Positions 25,968-33,182 are shown, counted from the first letter of the stretch. The stretch: 54,510 bases of DNA from Wohlfahrtiimonas sp. (GCA_030149965.1 JASLHB010000091.1:1-54510), one strand, 5' to 3'. The notes: generated by a model not told the origin, from the letters alone. Program-made: numbers and translations.

Positions 25968-26714
25968 TTAGAAATTGTAGTTAACACCAATTGCAAAGTT
26001 CGATAATGTTGAACGCTCTGTCATCGGGCTATCTTTTACTTCGCTAGGTAAGAATTTAAATTGTGCGCCACCAAAAATATGGAGATTATCAGTTGCATCA
26101 ATTACAGTGCCAACACCAATATAAGGAGTGAAACTGCTACTTGGGTTGTAAGTAGCAATGCCAGTTCTGTTAGATTCAAAACTAGAAACACCATAATAAT
26201 AATCATTGTGATCTTTACTTGACCAAATGCCGCCAATTTTCGGAATTACTTTGAAATGATCATTGATTTGGTGAATCAAGCCAACACCAGCATCAACATT
26301 GATACCATCACTGCGTCCAAGAATATCGCCATCAATATCTGTGCTGACAAAAATTTGATTAGGGAAGATATGTTGAAAGCCAACACCGAATTCAATGGTG
26401 GACTTACGGCGATCTAATCCCTGTAATGCGCCATAGGAATCACTTGGCTTGAAGCTTAAAGATTCATATCTTAAATGCGCATCAAATTTAGTTGTTGGCG
26501 TGTTGAATAAATAGAAACCAGCTTTTAAGCCTTTAATAAATAGATTGCCATTTTGGTATTCAAAATGTGGCACAGGAATCCAGTTAGAATTATCGCCAGC
26601 ATAAGGTTTTTGTTGATAACCAAGACCGAGCCCAATGCTATATGATTCTTGCGCATTGGCTTGAATGCCAAAAGGTAACATCAATAGCAGTGATGTAAGG
26701 AATGTTTTTTTCAT
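25968..26714 (-). CDS. MipA/OmpV family outer membrane protein
   Basis: A 248-residue outer-membrane beta-barrel precursor. The signal peptide ends at about residue 21 (GIQANAQES). The mature protein starts YSIGLGLGYQQKPYAGDNSNW, typical of MipA/OmpV, with alternating amphipathic strands and a terminal aromatic residue (GVNYNF) as the barrel-assembly signal. E. coli MipA scaffolds MltA and PBP1B, while Vibrio OmpV-like proteins are general barrels; which applies here is not decided by sequence. It is flanked by its own terminator and is probably monocistronic. Confidence 0.88.
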   Translation of the reverse strand: MKKTFLTSLLLMLPFGIQANAQESYSIGLGLGYQQKPYAGDNSNWIPVPHFEYQNGNLFIKGLKAGFYLFNTPTTKFDAHLRYESLSFKPSDSYGALQGLDRRKSTIEFGVGFQHIFPNQIFVSTDIDGDILGRSDGINVDAGVGLIHQINDHFKVIPKIGGIWSSKDHNDYYYGVSSFESNRTGIATYNPSSSFTPYIGVGTVIDATDNLHIFGGAQFKFLPSEVKDSPMTERSTLSNFAIGVNYNF

Positions 26715-26803
26715 TGGAATTTCCTTATATAGATAATATTAATGCACAGTATTGTAACGGAATTACTGAGTATTTGTTTTGGATTTACATGCAATTAGAA
26801 CTT

Positions 26804-27373
26804 TTAATGATTTGGATGATATTTAAAACAATCACTCACATGATCATTGACCATGCCCATTGCTTGCATGAATGCATAAATTGTTACGCTACCAACAAAT
26901 TTAAAGCCCAACTTTTTAAGATCTTTGCTGATTTGATCTGACATCTCAGTTTTAACAGGTACATCAGATAATTGTTTAAAGCCATTAATGATGGGCTGAT
27001 GATCAACATATTGCCAAAGCCAATCAGAAAAACTGCCATAATTTTCTTTGAGCTTTAAATAACATTGTGCATTGTGAATGATGGCGCGCATTTTAAGTTT
27101 ATTTTTAATTAATTCAGGGTGAAGCATTAATGCTTCATATTTGGCTTCATCATAAGTGGCGATTTTTTCAGCATCAAAGTCATCGAGTGCTTCACGATAA
27201 GCTTCGCGTTTTTTTAATACAGTGATCCAAGATAATCCCGCTTGCAGCGTTTCCAAAATGAACAGTTCAAATAAAGCTTGTTCATCATGCAATGGTTCGC
27301 CCCATTCTTGATCATGATAATCTTTGTAGATTTGATCTTTTCCACACCAGCCACAACGATTTGGTTCGTTCAT
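26804..27373 (-). CDS. tag: DNA-3-methyladenine glycosylase I
   Basis: A base-excision repair enzyme removing 3-methyladenine from alkylated DNA; 189 residues. It has the N-terminal CGWCGKDQIYKDYHDQEWG with zinc-binding Cys and His residues, FELFILETLQAGLSWITVLKKRE (helix-hairpin-helix region), KLKMRAIIHNAQCY, and the C-terminal KLGFKFVGSVTIYAFMQAMGMVNDH.SDC, where the last His and Cys complete the zinc snap. It is transcribed away from metQ; its product ends 89 bases from mipA. Confidence 0.95.
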   Translation of the reverse strand: MNEPNRCGWCGKDQIYKDYHDQEWGEPLHDEQALFELFILETLQAGLSWITVLKKREAYREALDDFDAEKIATYDEAKYEALMLHPELIKNKLKMRAIIHNAQCYLKLKENYGSFSDWLWQYVDHQPIINGFKQLSDVPVKTEMSDQISKDLKKLGFKFVGSVTIYAFMQAMGMVNDHVSDCFKYHPNH

Positions 27374-27484
27374 AATATTTGTCCAATAAAAGCATTACTT
27401 TAAATTAAAAATAATTTGATATAAAGTTAAAAAATATTATAAATAACATATATATAATATTGGCATAAATGAAATGGAGCGAAC

Positions 27485-28303
27485 ATGAAAAAATATTTAT
27501 ATCCTGTAATGGCTGCAACTTTGAGTTTTTTATTGGTGGCTTGTGGGCAAAGTGTTGATAATTCAGCAGATAAAAAGGCATTAAAAGTTGGTTTACCGCC
27601 GAGCGCACATAATGTATTAGTGGAAAAAGTTGTGAAGCCACAATTGGAAAAGCAAGGTTATACAGTTGAATTATTAAATTTTAATGGCTTGCGTGATGCG
27701 AATGAAGCTTTAATCAGTGGCGGAATTGATTTTCATACTGCGCAACATCAAGCATATTTGAATGTTTATAATCGCGAAACTAATAATGATTTAGTTTCTT
27801 TGGTGCATACGCCATCAATCCCTGCATTTATCTATTCTATTAAGCAAACGAATTTGGATAATGTGAAAGATAAAGATCAAATTTTGATTCCAAATGATCC
27901 ATCTAATGCAGCGCGAGCTTATGCTTTACTGGCTAAAATTGGTTGGATTGAAGTGAATCCTGATGCTGAAATTGCAACATTGACGCAACGAGATATTACG
28001 AATAATACTTATAATTTAGAGTTTAAGGAAGTCGATTCAGCATTGATTCCACGTTTATTACAAGAAATTGATTACGGAATTATGCCGGGCGGTGTTGCAT
28101 TGTTGGCGGGCATTGGTTCAGAGCATGCATTAGCACATGAAACATTTTTACCTGATCTAGAATTATTAGTGACAGTTAAAAAAGCTGATTTAGATACAGT
28201 TTGGGCGAAAGATGTAAAAAATTCTTTTCAATCAGATGAAATGAAAATATTTATTGAAACTGATCCTGAAATTAAAGGACGCTTTATTTGGCCAGAAGGT
28301 TAA
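27485..28303 (+). CDS. metQ: NlpA/MetQ-family substrate-binding lipoprotein
   Basis: A 272-residue lipoprotein with lipobox LLVAC (Cys20). The NlpA/MetQ fold is shown by LKVGLPPSAHNVLVEKVVKPQLEKQGY, FHTAQHQAYLNVYN, DQILIPNDPSNAARAYALL and FKEVDSALIPRLLQEIDYGI. Family members bind methionine for the MetNI ABC importer. No metN or metI is nearby, so it is an orphan here and its ligand might differ. GGAG lies 6 bases before the ATG; an AT-rich region with TATAAT (27453-27458) precedes it. The gene ends in a strong shared terminator. Confidence 0.88.
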   Translation: MKKYLYPVMAATLSFLLVACGQSVDNSADKKALKVGLPPSAHNVLVEKVVKPQLEKQGYTVELLNFNGLRDANEALISGGIDFHTAQHQAYLNVYNRETNNDLVSLVHTPSIPAFIYSIKQTNLDNVKDKDQILIPNDPSNAARAYALLAKIGWIEVNPDAEIATLTQRDITNNTYNLEFKEVDSALIPRLLQEIDYGIMPGGVALLAGIGSEHALAHETFLPDLELLVTVKKADLDTVWAKDVKNSFQSDEMKIFIETDPEIKGRFIWPEG

Positions 28304-28324
28304 TGGGAGTAATATCAATGCAAT

Positions 28325-28354
28325 AAAAAAAACCGCTTTTCAGCGGTTTTTTTT
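28325..28354. terminator. Bidirectional terminator between metQ and the bacterioferritin operon
   Basis: A 13-bp perfect stem (28325-28337 with 28342-28354), with an A run on the left and a T run on the right, closing a TTTC loop. Confidence 0.95.
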
Positions 28355-28368
28355 ATTACTAATCAATC

Positions 28369-28833
28369 TTAGATAATGGATTGATGATATTTTTCAGAAC
28401 CTAAAACATCTAATAATTCTTGTTGAGTTTCGAGGTAATCAACATGTTCTTCGCTTTCATCTAATAAATGAGAAAGCAAGTCACGAGAAACATAATCTTC
28501 TTTTTCTTCACATACGCGAATGGCTTCCAATAAAACAGTACGCTTATTGTATTCACATTCTAAGTCGCTTTTGATGACTTCAGGAACATCTTCGCCGATC
28601 AAAATTTTACCGAGATCTTGTAGATTAGGTAAACCTTCTAACAACAAAATACGTTCGATCAAATCATCTGATTCTTTCATATCTTCAATCGACTTTTTAT
28701 AGATCGTTTTGCCTAAAGCTTCAAAGCCCCAGTTTTTCAAAATACGGCCATGCAAAAAGTATTGGTTAATAGAAATAAGATATTGACCAAGCGCTTTGTT
28801 CAAGTGCTGGATCACAACGCGATCAACTTTCAT
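28369..28833 (-). CDS. Bacterioferritin, heme-binding subunit with degenerate ferroxidase site
   Basis: A 154-residue bacterioferritin. It keeps the heme ligand Met52 (SIEDMKESD), and the fold is unmistakable (INQYFLHGRILKNWGFE, ERILLLEGLPNLQDLGK, DYVSRDLL, EEHVDYLE). Most diiron ligands are changed relative to E. coli: Glu18 is Tyr, Glu51 is Asp, His54 is Glu and Glu127 is Ser; only Glu94 and His130 remain. So it is probably unable to oxidise iron alone and supplies heme to a mixed 24-mer. It lies 10 bases after the ferroxidase-type subunit gene, with an AGAGGT ribosome site. Such split pairs are known in Neisseria and Magnetospirillum. Confidence 0.92.
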   Translation of the reverse strand: MKVDRVVIQHLNKALGQYLISINQYFLHGRILKNWGFEALGKTIYKKSIEDMKESDDLIERILLLEGLPNLQDLGKILIGEDVPEVIKSDLECEYNKRTVLLEAIRVCEEKEDYVSRDLLSHLLDESEEHVDYLETQQELLDVLGSEKYHQSII

Positions 28834-28843
28834 AAAATACCTC

Positions 28844-29314
28844 TTAGCCGTTTAATTGGTCTTGCAAGTAGTTTGCGAGAGAAATAGTTTTGATCAAACG
28901 CAATTGTTTTTCTAACCAATGAGCGTGATCTTCTTCAGTATCTTTCAACTGAACCACTAACATATCGCGCGTTACGTAATCTTGTTCTTCTTCACATAAT
29001 TTGATGCCTTTTTTCAATGCATCGCGCACGCTTAATTCAAGGTTCAAGTCGCTTTGTAACATTTCTTCTACTGTAGAACCAATGTTCAATGCTTCAGGAA
29101 TCATGTTTGGCGTTGCTTCTAATAATAATAAACGAGCAATGATTAAACGAGCATGTTCAGTTTCATCATCCATTTCGTGATGAATTCTTTCGAATAATTT
29201 TTTGTAGCCCCATTCTTCGTACATGGATGAATGGATTAAATATTGATCACGCGCCGCTAATTCACCCGCTAATAATACGTTTAAGTAATCAATAACTTTT
29301 TGACTTCCTTTCAT
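28844..29314 (-). CDS. bfr: Bacterioferritin, ferroxidase subunit lacking the heme ligand
   Basis: A 156-residue bacterioferritin. The diiron ligands are all present: Glu18, Glu51, His54, Glu93 (equivalent to 94), Glu127 and His130. The heme-ligand methionine at 52 is Thr (MDDETEHA). It is the first gene of the two-gene minus-strand operon. I choose the start at 29314 because it gives the family N-terminus MKGSQKVIDYL and has AAGGAGAG 7 bases upstream; the frame extends to 29356 without a ribosome site. The sequence from the Shine-Dalgarno to the base before the ATG (AGGAGAGCATC) is complementary to the small RNA encoded 280 bases upstream. Confidence 0.94.
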   Translation of the reverse strand: MKGSQKVIDYLNVLLAGELAARDQYLIHSSMYEEWGYKKLFERIHHEMDDETEHARLIIARLLLLEATPNMIPEALNIGSTVEEMLQSDLNLELSVRDALKKGIKLCEEEQDYVTRDMLVVQLKDTEEDHAHWLEKQLRLIKTISLANYLQDQLNG

Positions 29315-29354
29315 GATGCTCTCCTTATTTTGAATATCGTAATATATAATCGGC

Positions 29355-29383
29355 ATTATACATTAAAATGATATAAATATTAA
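29355..29383 (-). promoter_or_regulatory. Promoter of the bacterioferritin operon
   Basis: On the minus strand a perfect TATAAT (29360-29355) lies 17 bases after TTAATA, about 40 bases before the first bacterioferritin start. Confidence 0.6.
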
Positions 29384-29437
29384 ATTTTTATATAAATAAC
29401 TTATTGATAATATTGATTAAATGTTGCCTATTGGCAT

Positions 29438-29451
29438 TTGATAATAATCAA
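29438..29451. promoter_or_regulatory. FNR/ANR-type site (possible Fur overlap) upstream of bacterioferritin
   Basis: TTGATAATAATCAA is a perfect match to the FNR consensus TTGAT-N4-ATCAA. The same bases contain TGATAAT, a perfect half of the Fur 7-1-7 site, and match the 19-bp Fur consensus at 11 positions. It lies roughly 95 bases upstream of the predicted start of bacterioferritin transcription. Confidence 0.5.
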
Positions 29452-29590
29452 TAAATGAGATTAAACTTAAGATAAGAATAAATGCTAACAGCTGCAAATT
29501 GACATTGGGTGCATGATTTCTAATACGCCAATTTTTGTGAGCGCGTTAGAAATGCATTAGATTGAATAACATGTTTATTAAATTTTGGGC

Positions 29591-29618
29591 AAAAAAAAGC
29601 CGAAAACTGAATTTCGGC
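29591..29618 (-). terminator. Terminator of the candidate small RNA
   Basis: A GC-containing stem GCCGAAA/TTTCGGC (29618-29612 with 29605-29599), a 6-nt loop, and then eight T on the minus strand. Confidence 0.9.
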
Positions 29619-29673
29619 AAAATAACCACCAAAGGAGGATATGGAGGAGAACATCTAGAATTAACTAGATGTC
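29591..29673 (-). ncRNA. Candidate small regulatory RNA with anti-Shine-Dalgarno motifs
   Basis: A compact independent transcription unit of about 83 nt on the minus strand with no coding potential. Upstream is TTGACA, 16 bases, and an extended -10 TGATATTAT (29708-29681). The RNA begins near 29673. It would form a perfect 8-bp stem (ACATCTAG/CTAGATGT, 29672-29651, 6-nt loop), then a single-stranded CU-rich stretch UCUCCUCC and CCUCCUUU (29650-29631), then a 7-bp terminator stem followed by eight U. The CU-rich blocks are complementary to ribosome-binding sites. GAUGUUCUCCU (29655-29645) can pair with 11 consecutive bases of the bacterioferritin leader, one of them a G-U pair. The 5' stem/CU-rich/terminator architecture resembles iron-sparing RNAs of Firmicutes, but I recognise no known family. 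Confidence 0.8.
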
Positions 29674-29676
29674 GAG

Positions 29677-29708
29677 TGACATAATATCAGAAATGATCTT
29701 TATGTCAA
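29677..29708 (-). promoter_or_regulatory. Promoter and inverted-repeat operator of the candidate small RNA
   Basis: The -35 TTGACA (29708-29703) is perfect. The -10 TATTAT (29686-29681) carries the upstream TG of an extended -10; spacing is 16. A perfect inverted repeat TGACATAA-N15-TTATGTCA (29677-29684 and 29700-29707) has one arm over each core element, centre to centre about 23 bp. That is the geometry of a dimeric repressor covering the promoter. The match to the Fur 19-bp consensus in the middle is only 10 positions. Confidence 0.7.
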
Positions 29709-29719
29709 TTTTTAAATCA

Positions 29720-29935
29720 TATTCCTTATGAAAAAAGTCATATTATTTTCGTGAGAGAGCAAGATTTCAGGAATTAATTAGAATTAAATTCATTTAAGTC
29801 TTTGAAAATAATAATTCTTATCCAGTAATTTTATAAAATTGACTTTATTTTTGTATTGTAAGTGTAGTCAAGTTTTTGGCTTGTGCGTTATATCTTATAA
29901 AGTAATGAATCAGAATTTCATTTGAAATCATCTGC
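29720..29935. other. Non-coding stretch between the small-RNA promoter and the Sel1 gene
   Basis: About 215 very AT-rich bases. Apart from a small ATTTCA/TGAAAT dyad near 29915, I see no coding frame with a ribosome site, no clear terminator for the Sel1 gene and no strong promoter. Confidence 0.5.
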
Positions 29936-30796
29936 TTATTTAAGCGAATTCAATGCTTGAATGGCTTGTTGATCACCTTTGGCGGCAGCTATTTTTAATA
30001 ATTCAAAAGATTTTGATGAATTCTTTTCTACGCCATCACCATTTTGATACATAATTGCGAGATTCATTAATGCTTTTGAATGGCCGAATTTTGCTGCTTG
30101 CTCAAATAATATGAAAGCTGTCTTCATGTTTTTTTGTACGCCTTCACCTTGTAAATACATTGCACCTAATGTGAACTGTGCATTAGGTTGATTTAATTCA
30201 GCAGATTTACGCAGGTAATTGAGTGCTTTTTTATTATTCTGGACAGTGCCTTGTCCTTCTTTATTGAGTAAATATAGATAGAAAAATGCTTCGGGATTTT
30301 GTTGCCATGCTGATTTCGTGAATAATTGATAAGCTTCACGGAAATTGTCATTTTTCATTTGAATACGTGCTTGCAGATTTAGAGCAGCACTATCTTTACT
30401 TGATACAGGTTGCTTTAAATATTGTTGGAGTTTTGGATTAGTGGGATCATTCTCATAATAGTAAGCCGCAAGATTATATTGTGCAGAAGCATCGTTTGAT
30501 TCAGCTGCTTTTTCATAATATTTAAGTGCTAGTTTCTTATCTTGTTTGACGGAAATTCCTTCATCGTACATAACAGCAATGGCATTATCCGCAGATGAAT
30601 AGCCTTTATCGCTAGCTGCAGTGAAATATTGTAGGGCTTTTTCTGCATCTTTAGGAATGCCATGTCCTGATAAATTTTGTACGCCTTTATAATATAAATC
30701 TTCTGCAGATAGCTCTGTTATTTCTTGAGTGGGCAGGGAATCGCACGCAGTTAAGATAACAGAGATAAGCATTATTGATAAAATTTGGCGTTTCAT
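29936..30796 (-). CDS. Sel1-repeat lipoprotein
   Basis: A 286-residue lipoprotein (lipobox LTAC, Cys18) made almost entirely of Sel1/TPR-like repeats of about 36 residues. Clear units are ALQYFTAASDKGYSSADNAIAVMYDEG, ALKYYEKAAESNDASAQYNLA, ALNYLRKSAELNQPNAQFTLGAMYLQGEGV, AFILFEQAAKFGHSKALMNLAIMYQNGDGV and SFELLKIAAAKGDQQAI; more divergent units lie between. Sel1 proteins are protein-binding scaffolds; the partner is unknown. It is the first gene after the small-RNA region and follows tsdA with a terminator between, so it is probably monocistronic. Confidence 0.88.
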   Translation of the reverse strand: MKRQILSIMLISVILTACDSLPTQEITELSAEDLYYKGVQNLSGHGIPKDAEKALQYFTAASDKGYSSADNAIAVMYDEGISVKQDKKLALKYYEKAAESNDASAQYNLAAYYYENDPTNPKLQQYLKQPVSSKDSAALNLQARIQMKNDNFREAYQLFTKSAWQQNPEAFFYLYLLNKEGQGTVQNNKKALNYLRKSAELNQPNAQFTLGAMYLQGEGVQKNMKTAFILFEQAAKFGHSKALMNLAIMYQNGDGVEKNSSKSFELLKIAAAKGDQQAIQALNSLK

Positions 30797-30850
30797 AGTC
30801 AGTCCTGATTTGAAGGGTGATGATAGATTATAAAGGATCTGAAAAAAGAA

Positions 30851-30873
30851 AAGCCATTCACAAGGAATGGCTT
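30851..30873 (-). terminator. Intrinsic terminator after tsdA
   Basis: A 9-bp perfect stem (30873-30865 with 30859-30851), then a T-rich tract on the minus strand, 19 bases after the tsdA stop. Confidence 0.85.
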
Positions 30874-30891
30874 TGGATGTTTCAATGGCGA

Positions 30892-31788
30892 TTAGTATCT
30901 CGCATCTTTTGGTTTTTTACCATTTGGCCAGTCGTTCACTTTACCTGGGAAATCTGGTCTTGGCATATGCGTGAAGTATTCAGAAACATCAATCGCTTCT
31001 TGATCTGTCAATGTACCAACTTCGCCCTGTCCCCAAGCTCCGTTAGTGCTAACGCCCATTGGCATATTGTATTTCACAAATTGAGCTGCTTTATAAGTAC
31101 GAGCCAAACCTGCACCAATATTGAATGATTCATCACCCCATAATGGTGGGAAAATAATGTTGCCACGTTTATCTTTCAAGCCTTCGCCATCATTACCGTG
31201 ACAAGAAGCACAGCGTTCTGCATAAATCACAGCACCTTTGATTGGATCTGGTTCTAATGATTCATCTACAGCACCAGAGTTAATCAACGCAACTTTAGCG
31301 CCTTCAGGTTGTGTGTGTGCTAACCAATCCATGTAAGCAACCATTGCTTTCATTGGTTCTGAATCTGGGCTTAAAGGCTTACCATTCATTGAACGCTGGA
31401 AACAACCATTGATACGGCCTTCGATTGTTACCATTTTACCTGCGCGAGGCATTACTTTTGGATATTGATGAGTTGTTGTTAGGTAAGGTGCACCATATTG
31501 AGCTTTACCTTCTGTGATATGGCAACTGTTACAGTTCATCATTGCGCCAACATTATCAGGCAATAAACGTTTTGTAGAGTTCAATAACTCTTTACCATAA
31601 AACAGTTGATCAGCATTTTCTGCTTTCGCCATTTCTACATCTGATGGAACAACGTAAGCCGCAAGTGCTTGGCCGTCTTTATCAGTCATAGAAAATTGCG
31701 CTGGTTTTGCATCTGTTAATGTATAAGCAAATGCAGATGAGATCATAATTGCAGCTGTGCTTAAGGATAAAATTACGCGCTTTTTCAT
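30892..31788 (-). CDS. tsdA: TsdA-like diheme cytochrome c (thiosulfate dehydrogenase / tetrathionate reductase)
   Basis: A 298-residue periplasmic cytochrome with a signal peptide (cleavage near residue 21, SAFA). It has two heme-binding sites, CNSCH (86-90) and CASCH (193-197). Between them is GRINGCFQRSMNGKPL with Cys129; a cysteine in this position is the distal ligand of the active-site heme in TsdA enzymes and is the feature that separates TsdA from ordinary diheme cytochromes. NMPMG near 241-245 offers the Met ligand for heme 2. TsdA enzymes interconvert thiosulfate and tetrathionate in either direction. The ATG overlaps the stop of the upstream triheme cytochrome gene (TAATG), so the two are probably a redox pair. 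Confidence 0.85.
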   Translation of the reverse strand: MKKRVILSLSTAAIMISSAFAYTLTDAKPAQFSMTDKDGQALAAYVVPSDVEMAKAENADQLFYGKELLNSTKRLLPDNVGAMMNCNSCHITEGKAQYGAPYLTTTHQYPKVMPRAGKMVTIEGRINGCFQRSMNGKPLSPDSEPMKAMVAYMDWLAHTQPEGAKVALINSGAVDESLEPDPIKGAVIYAERCASCHGNDGEGLKDKRGNIIFPPLWGDESFNIGAGLARTYKAAQFVKYNMPMGVSTNGAWGQGEVGTLTDQEAIDVSEYFTHMPRPDFPGKVNDWPNGKKPKDARY

Positions 31789-33134
31789 TATTTATCCCCT
31801 TTTGCTGAGATAATGTTAGGAGCTTTTGTAGCTAGGAATTGACGAATCTCTGCAACATCTTGTGCGTTGATTTCTGGTGCAACGTTGTTCCAAGAAGTAC
31901 GGATAAAGTTAACCACCAATGTCACTTCTTCATCGCTCAAATGTTTGAATGAAGGCATCGCAAATGCCATTCTATCTGCTGGCGTTGCAGGCATTGCACC
32001 ACCTTCTAATGTTACTTGGATCACAGATTGTGCATTTTGTGCTGTGATTGCAGTGTTCTGATTCAAAGCAGGGAAGATGCGTGGCACGCCATCGCCATCT
32101 GGGCGGTGACAAACACTACAATGTTCTACATATAATACAGCGCCTGGATCTCTGAACTTCGTTGTTAATAAAAGATCAGTTGTTTTATCTTCTTGTGTTG
32201 CTAATTCGATAGATTTACCTGGCGTTGGTGCTAATGTTTTCAAATAGCTTGCAGTTGCTTCTAAATCTTTGTCTGTCCAGTATTGCGAGCTGTGTTCAAC
32301 AACATCTGCCATTGCACCGAATGCTGCAACTTTATCTGTACGACCAGTTTTTAAGAATTCAGCGATTTCTTCTTTTGACCAAGTTTTCAAGCCTTGACCT
32401 TCACCGCGTAAACTTTTCGCTCTCCAGCCATCAATCAATGCACCAGATAAGAATGTATTGCTTGAATCATTGAATAATGCTTTTTCTTGATAAGCTAAAC
32501 CACGCGGAGTATGACAAGCGCCGCAATGTCCTGGGCCTTCAACGATGTAAGCACCGTGATTTTCGATTGCAGTTAAGCTTGTATTAGCTTCAAATTCGCG
32601 AATCGGTGCGAATAAGAACTGCCAATAAGCAACCGGCCAACGCATGCTCATGAACCATGGGAATGTTGATTCGCCATTTGCTTTTTTCACAGCAGGTACA
32701 GATTGCATGAAGTAAGCGTACATTGCAGAAATATCTTCATCTGGGATCAATGTATAAGATGTATATGGCATTGCAGGGTACAATGCTGCACCATCTTTAC
32801 GAACGCCGTGTTTAACAGCATTCGCAAATTCTTCTAAGCTGTAATTACCAATACCAGTTTCTTTATCTGGCGTGATATTTGTTGAGTAAATCGCACCAAA
32901 TGGTGTTTGCATCGCTAACCCACCAGCGTATTCTGTATCGCCTGGTGCTGTATGACAAGCAGCACAGTCAGATAATCGTGCAACGTATTCACCACGATTA
33001 ATGACTTCTTCTGTCACTTTAGGTTGTACTTCAATTGTTTTTGTACGGCTTTTCATAATCATGAAGGAGCCCGCAAATACTGCGATGAATCCTGCAATAC
33101 CTAACATTGCGAGTCTGATGAGAAGTTTTTTCAT
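31788..33134 (-). CDS. Membrane-anchored triheme cytochrome c
   Basis: A 448-residue protein with an N-terminal hydrophobic anchor (about 8-27) and three class I cytochrome c domains. The heme sites are CAACH (57-61), CGACH (204-208) and CSVCH (339-343), each followed by a distal Met region. The domain pattern is that of cytochrome subunits of membrane alcohol, gluconate or aldehyde dehydrogenases (AdhB type), which pass electrons to ubiquinone or an oxidase. No dehydrogenase subunit is adjacent; the only co-transcribed gene is tsdA. I infer that it is the membrane electron partner of TsdA, in place of the usual diheme TsdB. A perfect FNR-type site and a palindrome lie upstream. Confidence 0.88.
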   Translation of the reverse strand: MKKLLIRLAMLGIAGFIAVFAGSFMIMKSRTKTIEVQPKVTEEVINRGEYVARLSDCAACHTAPGDTEYAGGLAMQTPFGAIYSTNITPDKETGIGNYSLEEFANAVKHGVRKDGAALYPAMPYTSYTLIPDEDISAMYAYFMQSVPAVKKANGESTFPWFMSMRWPVAYWQFLFAPIREFEANTSLTAIENHGAYIVEGPGHCGACHTPRGLAYQEKALFNDSSNTFLSGALIDGWRAKSLRGEGQGLKTWSKEEIAEFLKTGRTDKVAAFGAMADVVEHSSQYWTDKDLEATASYLKTLAPTPGKSIELATQEDKTTDLLLTTKFRDPGAVLYVEHCSVCHRPDGDGVPRIFPALNQNTAITAQNAQSVIQVTLEGGAMPATPADRMAFAMPSFKHLSDEEVTLVVNFIRTSWNNVAPEINAQDVAEIRQFLATKAPNIISAKGDK

Positions 33135-33182
33135 ATGCCTTCCTGTTTGCTTTGAACGAAATTTATTCGGGTTATATCGTGG

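Noticed and set aside
27405..27641. A 78-codon minus-strand frame overlapping the start of metQ
   Set aside because: It covers the metQ promoter and signal-peptide region, has low-complexity AT-rich content and no ribosome site; metQ is clearly the real gene.
29641..29658. A plus-strand ATG with a strong AAAGGAGG ribosome-like sequence, coding MEENI then stop
   Set aside because: Five codons only; the purine-rich sequence is simply the reverse complement of the CU-rich blocks of the minus-strand small RNA, and no plus-strand promoter is visible.
29675..29710. A Fur box at the small-RNA promoter
   Set aside because: The best alignment matches only 10 of 19 consensus positions in AT-rich DNA, which is not enough; the TGACATAA dyad is the stronger signal.
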